Below, piece by piece: positions 1 through 6,611 of a DNA stretch of 15,487 nucleotides; the stretch's first letter is position 1, and each line of letters starts with the position of its first letter. The DNA is taken from NCBI GenBank assembly GCA_903960645.1, contig CAJCBN010000145.1, forward strand, positions 1 to 15,487, in the 5' to 3' direction. Source of the DNA: an uncultured Actinomycetes bacterium. GTDB lineage: Bacteria > Actinomycetota > Thermoleophilia > Gaiellales > F1-60-MAGs149. The translations under genes were made by a program, and so were the position numbers. Below the pieces are notes generated by a model. It did no database searches, was not told the DNA's origin, and saw only the letters and a list, made by a program, of their open reading frames with translations.

Positions 1-383
1 ATCCCGCCGGCGGCACTGCCCCGGCACCTGCGGCGATCCCGGCCGGCGGCGCCGAGCACGTGCGCCTGAAGGACGATCGCGACCTCGACGCCTTCGTGCG
101 CTCGCTGGCCCGCCGTCTCGAGCATCCGGCCGAGCGCGCCGCGATTGCGACGGGCCGTATCCGCTTCACCATGACGGGCCACGGCACCGCCGCTGCGCCC
201 GCACCCGCCTCGATCGGCGGCGCTGAGCGCATCGAGCGCGGCGCCGTCACCGAGCGCATCATCGAGCGCGCCGCGGAGCGCGGCGGCGTCCTCGTGCTCG
301 GCCCCAAGGCCGTGCTCACGCCAATGGGCAAGGATCGTGCCCGCGCGCTCGGCGTCCAGATCCAGAGGGAGACAGCATGCTGA
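1..383 (+). CDS. BMC-associated protein with an EutQ/EutT-like C-terminal segment (5' truncated)
   Basis: The reading frame is already open at base 3 and ends at TGA 381-383, so the true start lies upstream; a GTG at 60 is in frame but probably internal. The visible protein has an Ala/Pro/Gly linker, a charged helical block (RLKDDRDLDAFVRSLARRLE) ending in a GRIRFTM stretch, a second Ala/Pro linker, and a C-terminal segment of about 45 residues with the pattern 'VTERIIERAAERGG...LTPMGKDRARALGVQI'. From memory, that last pattern resembles N-terminal segments of the ethanolamine BMC proteins EutQ and EutT (ITxxDI...G...ITPxAxxxAxxLG). The stop overlaps the start of the vertex-protein gene by 7 nt (ATGCTGA), so the two are probably translationally coupled. 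No catalytic motif is visible. A role as a cargo or shell-associated protein is inferred from context only. Confidence 0.6.
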   Translation, partial: PAGGTAPAPAAIPAGGAEHVRLKDDRDLDAFVRSLARRLEHPAERAAIATGRIRFTMTGHGTAAAPAPASIGGAERIERGAVTERIIERAAERGGVLVLGPKAVLTPMGKDRARALGVQIQRETAC

Positions 384-616
384 AAGGCACAGTGAAGGGA
401 TCCGTGTGGGCGACCAAGCGCGTCGAGGACGTGCCGCACGGAGCATTTCTCGAGGTTGAGCTCGAGGGCGGTGGCTCGATCGTCGCCTTCGACATCCTCG
501 GCTCGGGCGTCGGCGAGCGGGTCCTCGTCGCGACCGGGTCCGTCGCCGCGTCGCGGTTCGCGCCGGCCCACCCGCCGATCGATGCGCTGATCATCGGCCT
601 GCTCGACCAGTCCTAG
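377..616 (+). CDS. BMC-P pentameric vertex shell protein (EutN/CcmL family)
   Basis: This 79-residue protein fits the small EutN/CcmL/PduN family, whose pentamers cap the twelve vertices of a microcompartment. The family landmarks are visible in order: the N-terminal 'MLKGTVKGSVWATKR', a short loop leading into a beta-barrel strand (AFLEVELEG), then 'IVAFDILGSGVGERVLVATG' and the closing 'PPIDALIIGLLDQS'. The central A-x-D-xx-G-x-G-x-G-E-x-V-L motif is the most diagnostic part. The start ATG lies inside the end of the upstream gene, 6 nt after a GAGGGA ribosome site (365-370). It is slightly shorter than typical family members (about 80-95 residues) but looks intact. It is followed 49 bp later by the hexameric shell gene. 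Confidence 0.93.
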   Translation: MLKGTVKGSVWATKRVEDVPHGAFLEVELEGGGSIVAFDILGSGVGERVLVATGSVAASRFAPAHPPIDALIIGLLDQS

Positions 617-665
617 ACCCCCAATTCACCCAGTTCGTCCCGTTCGAGATCCAAGGAGGGATCAC

Positions 666-941
666 ATGTCTGAAGCACTCGGAATGATCGAAACCAAGGG
701 GTACGTGGCCGCACTCGCCGCCGCCGACGCCATGGTCAAGGCTGCCAACGTGACCATCGTCGGTCGCGAGGAGGTCGGCGATGGCCTCGTGACCGTCGTC
801 ATCCAGGGCGACGTCGGTGCCGTCAAGGCCGCCACGGAGGCCGGCTCGGAGACCGCCGCAACGGTCGGCGAGCTCGTGTCCGCGCACGTCATCCCGCGCC
901 CGCACGCCGAGCTCGGCAAGCACTTCACGGCCGGCAAGTAG
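666..941 (+). CDS. BMC-H hexameric shell protein (PduA/EutM/CcmK family)
   Basis: A 91-residue single BMC domain that forms the hexameric tiles of the shell facets. The signature 'MSEALGMIETKGYVAALAAA' and the later 'GDVGAVKAATEAGSETAA' and 'VSAHVIPRPHAEL' are textbook PduA/EutM features. An AAGGAGGG ribosome site at 653-660 sits 5 nt before the ATG and is the strongest in the cluster, which suits the most abundant shell component. The pore loop reads GREEVGDG (residues 33-40). In PduA as I recall it the equivalent is GYEKIGSG, so a pore-lining Ser is replaced by Asp and a nearby Lys by Glu. This suggests an acidic pore, which could favour cationic amines (inference). The neighbours are the vertex protein upstream and the trimeric shell protein 10 bp downstream. 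Confidence 0.96.
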   Translation: MSEALGMIETKGYVAALAAADAMVKAANVTIVGREEVGDGLVTVVIQGDVGAVKAATEAGSETAATVGELVSAHVIPRPHAELGKHFTAGK

Positions 942-951
942 GGAGCACCCG

Positions 952-1596
952 ATGGCCGGACCGGATATCGAACTGCGCGTCTACCTCCCCATTCCCGAAC
1001 TGCGTCGGCAGTTCGCGGCCTACATGGGGACGCCGACGCGCGCTCGCGGCTACCCGCCGATGGAGGGCGAGCACTCCCTGATCGTCGAGGTCGCCCCCGG
1101 TCTGGCCATCGAACGTGTCATCGACCTGGCCCTCAAGGCCGTACCAGAGGTCGAGCCCGGCATCCTCTTCGTGGAGCGCCAGTTCGGCGTCCTCGAGCTG
1201 CACGCCAAGGATGCAGAGACGGTCGAGCGCGCGGGTGCGGCGATCCTCGCCGGCATCAACGCCGAGCCGTCGCATCAGCTCAAGCCGCGCATCCTGTACT
1301 CGGACATCATCGAGAACATCACGGATCAGCACGCGGTGATCGTCAACCGCAACCGCCAGGCCTCGATGGTCCTGCCGGGCGAGACGCTGCTCGTCTACGA
1401 GATGACCCCTGCGCTGTTCGCGGCGATGGCGGCGAACGAGGCCGAGCGCGTGGCCCCGGACGTCACCGTCGTCGACATCGCGATGATCGGCGCGACGGGC
1501 CGCATCTACATGAGCGGCAAGACCGAGAGCGTCATCAGGGCCCGCGACGAAATCACGCGTGTCCTCGAGGCGGTCGTCGGTCGCGATCACGGGTAG
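952..1596 (+). CDS. BMC-T trimeric (tandem-domain) shell protein, EutL-like
   Basis: This 214-residue protein contains two BMC domains, roughly residues 3-100 and 112-212, so it should form pseudohexameric trimers in the shell. Each half has a strand-helix start (ELRVYLPIPELRRQFAAYMG; SDIIENITDQHAVIVNRN), a central strand-helix unit and a closing strand before a helix (ILFVERQFGVLELHAKD; VDIAMIGATGRIYMSGKT). The order of elements, including 'MVLPGETLLVYEMTPALFAA', looks like the circularly permuted EutL/PduB type rather than two PduA-type domains in series. That assignment is by eye. The ATG at 952 follows GGGAG (941-945) and gives a full-length protein; a longer in-frame start near 817 would overlap the hexamer gene and is rejected. 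Trimers of this class often have large gated pores for bulky substrates or cofactors. It is the last shell gene before the enzyme block. Confidence 0.9.
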   Translation: MAGPDIELRVYLPIPELRRQFAAYMGTPTRARGYPPMEGEHSLIVEVAPGLAIERVIDLALKAVPEVEPGILFVERQFGVLELHAKDAETVERAGAAILAGINAEPSHQLKPRILYSDIIENITDQHAVIVNRNRQASMVLPGETLLVYEMTPALFAAMAANEAERVAPDVTVVDIAMIGATGRIYMSGKTESVIRARDEITRVLEAVVGRDHG

Positions 1597-1638
1597 CGAC
1601 CAGACCGCAGCACGAAAACGGTCTGGTCGAACAGACCG
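1597..1638. promoter_or_regulatory. Overlapping inverted repeats, candidate operator
   Basis: An 11-bp perfect inverted repeat, CGACCAGACCG (1597-1607) and CGGTCTGGTCG (1619-1629), begins directly after the BMC-T stop codon. The right arm is shared with a second 7-bp repeat, CGGTCTG (1619-1625) and CAGACCG (1632-1638). Three copies of a CAGACCG-type half-site therefore lie in 42 bp. GGTCT/AGACC half-sites resemble operators of HutC-type GntR regulators such as DasR, and a HutC-type regulator is encoded downstream at 3523-4260. The first repeat could instead form an RNA hairpin (11-bp stem, 11-nt loop), but no T-run follows it, so an intrinsic terminator is less likely. Confidence 0.55.
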
Positions 1639-1646
1639 GATACCCA

Positions 1647-1652
1647 TATACT
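1647..1652 (+). promoter_or_regulatory. Possible -10 element upstream of the kinase gene
   Basis: TATACT differs from the TATAAT consensus at one position and sits 26 bp before the kinase ATG, in one of the few AT-richer patches of the window. The -35 region would fall inside the CGGTCTGGTCG repeat arm (around 1623-1629) and has no good TTGACA match. That arrangement fits a regulated promoter whose -35 is covered by the operator. If real, it would drive the kinase-dehydrogenase-regulator-amidase block separately from the shell genes. Confidence 0.35.
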
Positions 1653-1678
1653 CCTGCCCCTGAGGAGAGGTGGAGCCC

Positions 1679-2671
1679 ATGGCAGAGGTCGTGGATCAAG
1701 ACGAGGTCGATCGCCTGGCGCAGGCCGCGCTTGCGCACTACGCCGTGTCGCCGAACTGCACCCTGCAGTTGATCAACCTCTCCGAGAACTGGACGTACCG
1801 CGTCGAGGATCCCGACTCTGGCACGACCTACGCCTTGCGCGTGCACCGCACCGGGTACCACACGCCCGCGGAGATCGCCTCCGAGCTGCTGTGGATCGAC
1901 GCGCTCCAGCAGGATGACGTCGTCGGCACGGTTACGCCGCTGGCTGCGCGCTCCGGCGAGCGCGTGATTCAGATGGCGACGGACGCCCTGCCCGAGCGCA
2001 GCGTCGTGCTGTTCGCATGGGAGGAGGGCGCACCGCCCGACCCCGATGCGGACTTGATCCCGGTCTACCGCACGCTCGGCGCGATCAGCGCCGGCATGCA
2101 CGAGCACGCCCGCCGCTGGCAGCGCCCGGACGCCTTCACGCGCTTCAGCTGGGACTTCGACACCGCGCTCGGCCCACAGGGCCACTGGGGTCCGTGGCAG
2201 GACGCCGTCGGCCTCGACGACGAGAAGCGCAACCTCTTCCAGCGCACCGTCGACGTTGTCGATCGCCGCCTGCAGACCTACGGCAAGGGGCCCGAGCGCT
2301 ACGGCCTGATCCATGCCGACATGCGCCCGGCCAACGTGTTGGTGCTCGGCGACGACGTTCGGGCGATCGATTTCGACGACTGCGGTGCCGGCTGGTTCAT
2401 GTACGACTTCGCGACCACGATCTCGTTCATCGAGGAGCACCCGATGGTGCCCGAGTGGCGCGCGTCGTGGCTCGAGGGCTATCGCTCGGCCGGCACGCTC
2501 AGCGCCGAGGACGAGGCCGAGCTCGACACCTTCGTCATGCTCCGCCGCATGATGCTGCTCTGCTGGGTCGGGTCGCACTACGCCCATGCCATCGAGGCGC
2601 AAGAACTCGGCGCCGATTTCACGCTCGCCACGTGTCCGCTCGCGGAGACGTATCTCTCGCACTACGCCTGA
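1679..2671 (+). CDS. Small-molecule kinase of the APH/homoserine-kinase-II fold, probable 1-amino-2-propanol kinase
   Basis: This 330-residue protein has the aminoglycoside-phosphotransferase/choline-kinase fold. Visible motifs are an N-lobe 'NLSENWTYRVED...YALRVHR', the catalytic loop HADMRPAN with Asp214 and Asn219, and the metal-binding IDFDDCG with Asp231. In the Mycobacterium smegmatis RMM microcompartment the kinase of this type phosphorylates (S)-1-amino-2-propanol, giving a phosphorylated intermediate on the way to propionaldehyde. The same role is inferred here from its place between the shell genes and an aminopropanol dehydrogenase-like SDR. ATG 1679 is preferred because GAGGAGAGG (1662-1670) lies 8 nt upstream; an in-frame GTG at 1670 is too close to that site. 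No signal or membrane segment is visible. The substrate could be another amino alcohol. The dehydrogenase starts 15 bp downstream. Confidence 0.82.
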   Translation: MAEVVDQDEVDRLAQAALAHYAVSPNCTLQLINLSENWTYRVEDPDSGTTYALRVHRTGYHTPAEIASELLWIDALQQDDVVGTVTPLAARSGERVIQMATDALPERSVVLFAWEEGAPPDPDADLIPVYRTLGAISAGMHEHARRWQRPDAFTRFSWDFDTALGPQGHWGPWQDAVGLDDEKRNLFQRTVDVVDRRLQTYGKGPERYGLIHADMRPANVLVLGDDVRAIDFDDCGAGWFMYDFATTISFIEEHPMVPEWRASWLEGYRSAGTLSAEDEAELDTFVMLRRMMLLCWVGSHYAHAIEAQELGADFTLATCPLAETYLSHYA

Positions 2672-2686
2672 CCAGGAGGTCACCCC

Positions 2687-3466
2687 ATGACGAAGATGTT
2701 CAACTCCCTCGAGGGCCGCAGCGTCCTCGTCACCGGCGGCACCAAGGGCATCGGCCTCGGCATCGCCCGGGTCTTTGCGCTGGCCGGCTGCAAGGTCGCC
2801 GTCTCCGGCCGCGATGAGGCCACGGGTGCCGCGGCCGTCGCCGACCTGGGCCCGTCCGCGATCTTCGTGCAGGGCGACGTCAGCCGCGCCGCCGACTGCA
2901 AGCGCGTTGTCGACGAGACCGTGGAGCGCCACGGCGGGCTCGACATCCTCTGCGCCAACGCCGGCATCTTCCCCGAGTGCCGCCTCGAGGACATGACCGA
3001 AGAGTCGCTCGACCTGATGCTCGACACGAACCTCAAGGGCAACATCCTCTCGGTCGCGCACGCGATTCCCGCCCTCGCCAAGTCGGGCCACGGCCGGATC
3101 ATCCTGACGTCGTCGATCACCGGGCCCTTCACCGCGATCCCGGCGCTGTCGCATTACGGCGCCTCGAAGGCCGGCCAGCTCGGCTTCATGCGCGGCGCGG
3201 CGATGGAGCTTGCCCCGAAGAAGATCACGATCAACGCCGTGCTGCCGGGCAACATCCTCACCGAGGGCCTGGTCGGCCTGGGCGAGGACTACCTGCGCAC
3301 GGCCGCCGAGTCGATCCCGCTCGGCAAGCTCGGCGACCTCGAGGACATCGGCTACGCCGCGATGTTCCTCGCCACGGACGAGGCCAAGTTCATCACCGGC
3401 CAGACGATCGTGGTCGACGGCGGCCAGACGCTGCCCGAGGCTCCCTCGGCCATGGAGGCGATCTGA
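2687..3466 (+). CDS. Short-chain dehydrogenase/reductase, probable 1-amino-2-propanol dehydrogenase
   Basis: A 259-residue classical SDR. The NAD(P)-binding TGGTKGIG is at residues 16-23, the structural NAG at 91-93, and the catalytic Ser142/Ser143, Tyr157 and Lys161 are in 'ILTSSITG' and 'HYGASKAG'. The C-terminal 'FITGQTIVVDGGQTLPE' is the usual family ending. In the RMM system an SDR interconverts aminoacetone and (S)-1-amino-2-propanol, the kinase substrate, and the gene pair here supports that role (inference). An AGGAGGT site at 2674-2680 lies 6 nt before the ATG. The final codons end in CTGA, which overlaps a possible CTG start for the next gene. SDRs are common and sequence alone cannot fix the substrate, so the assignment rests on gene order. 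Confidence 0.82.
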   Translation: MTKMFNSLEGRSVLVTGGTKGIGLGIARVFALAGCKVAVSGRDEATGAAAVADLGPSAIFVQGDVSRAADCKRVVDETVERHGGLDILCANAGIFPECRLEDMTEESLDLMLDTNLKGNILSVAHAIPALAKSGHGRIILTSSITGPFTAIPALSHYGASKAGQLGFMRGAAMELAPKKITINAVLPGNILTEGLVGLGEDYLRTAAESIPLGKLGDLEDIGYAAMFLATDEAKFITGQTIVVDGGQTLPEAPSAMEAI

Positions 3467-3522
3467 GCCAGGCCGCGCCACGCGACGGCGCTGCCGGGCA
3501 ACTCGGGCCGGCCGGCATCGCC

Positions 3523-4260
3523 GTGCGCGATCGCGTCCTGGGCGAGATCAGCAGCGGCGCCCTCGCCCCGGGCGAGCGCCTCGGCGGCGAGCGCGACCTG
3601 GCGGAGAGCTACGGCGTCAGCCGCTCGACGCTGCGTGCCGCTCTGAGCGCACTCGAGTCGATGGGCGCCGTCCGGCGCCAGTCGGGCCGCACCGGCGGCA
3701 CCTTCGTCGCGGCGCGCAAGGTCGAGCGCGACCTGCGCAGCATGGCCGGGCTGCCGTCCTACCTCCGCCGTCAGGGCTTCTCGGCCGACGCCCGCGTGCT
3801 GTCGACCGCCACGATTGAGGCCGACGCGGAGACGGCGGCCGCCCTCGACCTTGCGATCGGCGCGCTGGTGCTCGAGATCGTGCGCGTGCGCCTCGCCGAC
3901 GGCGAACCGATCTCCTACGAGCGCGCGCGCTTCCCCGCCGCACGCTTCGCCGGCATGCTCGACCACGGTCTCGGTGGCTCGCTCTACGAGCTCCTGCAGA
4001 GCGAGTTCGACGTGAAGCCCGGCGAGGCGATGGAACAGATCGAGATCGTCGGCGCGGGCTCGGCCGAGGCGAAGGTCCTCGAGGTCAAGCGCTCCACCCC
4101 GCTGGTCGCGATCATCCGCACCGCCTGGGACCGTGACGGTCGCCCGTTCGAGCACTCGCACGACCTCTTCCGCTCCGATCGCGTCCGCATCGTCGTGCGC
4201 ACGCCGGCCGGCGAGTCGGCCGCCCGCGGGGTGGCGAGCACGATCGAAGTCGTGGCGTGA
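3523..4260 (+). CDS. GntR-family regulator with UTRA effector domain (HutC subfamily)
   Basis: An N-terminal winged helix (PGERLGGERDLAESYGVSRS, continuing TLRAALSALESMGAV and GRTGGTFVA) is followed by a UTRA ligand domain with the expected pieces: RDLRSMAGLPSYLRRQG, LVLEIVRVRLADGEPISYER, GGSLYELLQSEFDVKPGEA and PLVAIIRTAWDRDGRPFEHS. These regulators usually repress a nearby catabolic operon until a small ligand binds UTRA, so control of this microcompartment cluster is likely. The only ATG/GTG/TTG start that does not run far into the dehydrogenase gene is GTG 3523. It gives 245 residues but begins almost inside the first helix. A CTG at 3463, 4 nt after GGAGG (3454-3458) and overlapping the dehydrogenase stop as CTGA, would add 20 residues. 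The stop overlaps the amidase start as GTGA. Confidence 0.85.
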   Translation: MRDRVLGEISSGALAPGERLGGERDLAESYGVSRSTLRAALSALESMGAVRRQSGRTGGTFVAARKVERDLRSMAGLPSYLRRQGFSADARVLSTATIEADAETAAALDLAIGALVLEIVRVRLADGEPISYERARFPAARFAGMLDHGLGGSLYELLQSEFDVKPGEAMEQIEIVGAGSAEAKVLEVKRSTPLVAIIRTAWDRDGRPFEHSHDLFRSDRVRIVVRTPAGESAARGVASTIEVVA

Positions 4261-5198
4261 CCGAGCACCGCATCGGTCGCGACGCGCCGACGCACCGCTG
4301 CTGGGACGTCACGGTGCCGCCCGTGGTGCACGCCGAGCCCGGCGACGTGATCGTCGCCGAGACCGACGACTTCGCCGCGGGGCAGATCACGCGTACGTCG
4401 CCTGCCACCGCCCTGCTCGAGGTCGACTTCGACCTGATCTACCCGCTGGCCGGTCCGATCCACGTGGCGGGTGCCGAGCCCGGTGACGCGCTGGCCATCG
4501 AGATCCTCGGCTTCGAGCTGCCCGACTGGGGCTGGTCCTGCATCATCCCGGGCTTCGGCCTGCTGCCGCCCGGCGAGTTCTCCGAGCCGGTGCTCCGCAT
4601 CTTCGACCTGGCCGAGGGTGACACGACCGAGCTCTGCCCCGGCGTGCGCATTCCGATTGAGCCGTTCTGCGGGACGATGGGCGTGCCCGGCGCCGGCATG
4701 CGCGACGTGCCCATCCCGCCGCCCCACGCTGGCGGTGGCAACGTGGACTGCCGCCACCTGACCGCGGGTACCACGCTCTACCTGCCCGTCGGCGTCGAGG
4801 GTGGCCTGCTCTCGCTCGGCGACGCCCACGCGGCCCAGGGCGACGGCGAGGTCGCGATCGCGGGCATCGAGTGCGCGATGACGACGCGCATCCGGGTCGA
4901 CGTCGTCAAGGGCCTCGACATCCCCGCGCCGCAGTTCCGCCGGCCGCCCGGCTCGCTGACGCCCCGCGTCGATCGTGGTGGCTGGTACGCCACCACCGGC
5001 GTGGAGACCGACCTGATGGAGGCCTCGCGCAGCGCCGTACGGGCGATGATCGACCACCTCGTGCGCGAGCGCGGGCTCACGCGCGAGGACGCCTACATCC
5101 TCTGCTCGCTGGCCGGCGACCTCAAGATCACCGAGGTTGTCGACGCGCCGATGTGGATGGTCGGGTGCTTCGTGCCCGATGCCGTCTTCACGAGCTGA
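4257..5198 (+). CDS. Acetamidase/formamidase family protein (FmdA/AmdA-like)
   Basis: This 313-residue protein belongs to the acetamidase/formamidase (FmdA) family, which hydrolyses short amides to ammonia or an amine plus the acid. Diagnostic stretches are 'LIYPLAGPIHVAGAEPGD', 'IPIEPFCGTMGVPG', 'GGGNVDC' (Asn162, Asp164) and 'GDAHAAQGDGEV' (Asp189, His191, Glu198), followed by 'GIECAM' and the C-terminal 'AYILCSLAGDLKITEVV'. These are the conserved positions of the family's beta-rich core. The GTG start overlaps the regulator's stop (GTGA), so it is probably coupled to the regulator and part of the microcompartment operon. An attractive role is release of the amine substrate from a short N-acyl or N-formyl derivative (inference). 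It could equally supply nitrogen from acetamide or formamide. The family is cytosolic and no signal peptide is seen. Confidence 0.88.
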   Translation: MTEHRIGRDAPTHRCWDVTVPPVVHAEPGDVIVAETDDFAAGQITRTSPATALLEVDFDLIYPLAGPIHVAGAEPGDALAIEILGFELPDWGWSCIIPGFGLLPPGEFSEPVLRIFDLAEGDTTELCPGVRIPIEPFCGTMGVPGAGMRDVPIPPPHAGGGNVDCRHLTAGTTLYLPVGVEGGLLSLGDAHAAQGDGEVAIAGIECAMTTRIRVDVVKGLDIPAPQFRRPPGSLTPRVDRGGWYATTGVETDLMEASRSAVRAMIDHLVRERGLTREDAYILCSLAGDLKITEVVDAPMWMVGCFVPDAVFTS

Positions 5199-5216
5199 GC
5201 CCGCCGACGGCGCTCG

Positions 5217-6551
5217 CTACTGCTGCTTGGCGGCGGCGGCGGCTTGCCGCCCGGTCCACACGGAGGTCTCGGCGTACCACGAGCCGAGGTAGTCGCCGGC
5301 GAGGTGCACGCGCCCGAGCGGCTCCATCAGCGCCGGCTGGATGCGGCTGCGGCCGACGAAGGGGTACGGAATGCCGGGGTCGGTGCGGTGGAGGAGGCGC
5401 TCGACGACGTGGCCCTGCAGTTCGGGGAAGACGTTCTCCAGCTCGGCCTGGTACGTGTCGAGAATCGTCTCGTCGGGCTCCCCCATGATGCGGCGGGCGA
5501 GGTCCGCCGACGAGTACGACATGAAGCTCGAGCCGCGGTGGCGCTGCGGCATCAGCACGTTGCCCATGTTGAAGAGCATCGACGTCGCGCGACCCGGCGT
5601 CGCGATCGCGTAGATGTCGTCCCAGCGCTGCGGGCCCTCCTCGTCCGTCAGGAAGGCGGCGGAGATCATCGGGCCGTAGGTGATCGCGCGCAGCGCCGCA
5701 TCCGTCGCGGCCGGCAGACCAGCGACGAGCTCGGCCGTGACGTGCGACGGCGTCGTCACGATCGCGGCCTTGGCGCGCAGCGTCCGCCGCGTGCCGTTGT
5801 CGTCGCACTCGACGGTCACACCATCGGCGTCCTGGGTGATGCGGTTGACGACGACGCCGAAGCGGATGCGGTCCCCGTGCGGGGCGGCGAGACCATCGAT
5901 CAGCGTCTGCGGACCGCCGACGATGTTGCGACCAAGGCCGTCCTCCTTGTTCCACGCGAGGTGGAAGTAGCCAACGCCGTAACCCGCCGCAATCTGCTCG
6001 GGCTCGCCCGTGCCGCGCGTCAGCGTGCAGCGGAAGAACGCGTCGACCTCAGGGTGCAGTACCCCGAGCTCATCGGTGAACGAGCGGTCGTCCATGAACT
6101 CGAGCATGCGCTGCTGCAGTGCTGCGGGCTGCTCCCGCGGGCGCTGCCTGGCCATCTCGCCGTACTGCGCCACAAGCTTGCGCAGCCGCAGCCCGGTCCG
6201 GACGAACTCGGCGCGGCCGCGCAGCGAGAGCGGCAGCTTGAACGGGTACAGCTCAAGCGGTCCGTCGGCCACGAGCCGGCCCTTGTACGACACGCCGGTG
6301 AGGACGCCGGGGATGTCGCGCGGCTCGGCGCCGACCTCGCGCATAAGGGTGCCCGCCGCCGAGTCGTCGCCGGCGTAGACGTGCGCGCCCAGATTGAGCC
6401 AGAGGTCGCCGCGCTGCTCCGACCAGATGCGCCCACCGACACGGCGGGCGCGCTCGAGCACGACGACGTCCCGGTCGCGTAGATCCCACGCGGCGCTGAG
6501 CCCGGCAATGCCGGCGCCGATCACGATGACGTCGTGCTGCTCCGGCTCCAC
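5217..6551 (-). CDS. FAD-dependent amine oxidase-family protein (copy 1)
   Basis: A 444-residue flavoprotein of the monoamine oxidase/protoporphyrinogen oxidase superfamily. The N-terminal dinucleotide fold is clear (VIVIGAGIAG, GxGxxG at residues 12-17, then VVLERARRVGGRI), and the C-terminal FAD-binding end reads 'GRVHLAGDYLGSWYAETSVW'. The usual SGGC covalent-flavin motif of mammalian MAO is absent. It is closely related to the protein at 7538-8896: in one 65-residue central stretch beginning EVDAFFRCTLTRGTGEPE, 52 positions are identical. Start GTG 6551 gives the complete flavin fold, but no strong ribosome site precedes it. It lies 60 bp after the methyltransferase and ends 18 bp from the convergent amidase gene. 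Members oxidise amines to aldehyde, ammonia and H2O2, or desaturate other substrates; the substrate here is unknown. Confidence 0.83.
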   Translation of the reverse strand: MEPEQHDVIVIGAGIAGLSAAWDLRDRDVVVLERARRVGGRIWSEQRGDLWLNLGAHVYAGDDSAAGTLMREVGAEPRDIPGVLTGVSYKGRLVADGPLELYPFKLPLSLRGRAEFVRTGLRLRKLVAQYGEMARQRPREQPAALQQRMLEFMDDRSFTDELGVLHPEVDAFFRCTLTRGTGEPEQIAAGYGVGYFHLAWNKEDGLGRNIVGGPQTLIDGLAAPHGDRIRFGVVVNRITQDADGVTVECDDNGTRRTLRAKAAIVTTPSHVTAELVAGLPAATDAALRAITYGPMISAAFLTDEEGPQRWDDIYAIATPGRATSMLFNMGNVLMPQRHRGSSFMSYSSADLARRIMGEPDETILDTYQAELENVFPELQGHVVERLLHRTDPGIPYPFVGRSRIQPALMEPLGRVHLAGDYLGSWYAETSVWTGRQAAAAAKQQ

Positions 6552-6611
6552 GTGGTCAGCCTAGCGGGATCAGCTGTGCGACAGCAGCTCGGAGAGGGCC
6601 GGAATCTCGCC

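Noticed and set aside
1597..1629. Intrinsic terminator after the BMC-T gene
   Set aside because: The 11-bp stem is strong but is not followed by a T-run, and its right arm is shared with a second inverted repeat, which fits an operator better.
1553..3481. A 642-codon minus-strand frame opposite the kinase and dehydrogenase genes
   Set aside because: It crosses the regulatory gap and two well-supported plus-strand genes, and has no recognisable domain.
5199..5216. Terminator between the convergent amidase and flavin oxidase genes
   Set aside because: Only 18 bp are available, and the best stem is short and bulged with no T-run, so a terminator cannot be supported.
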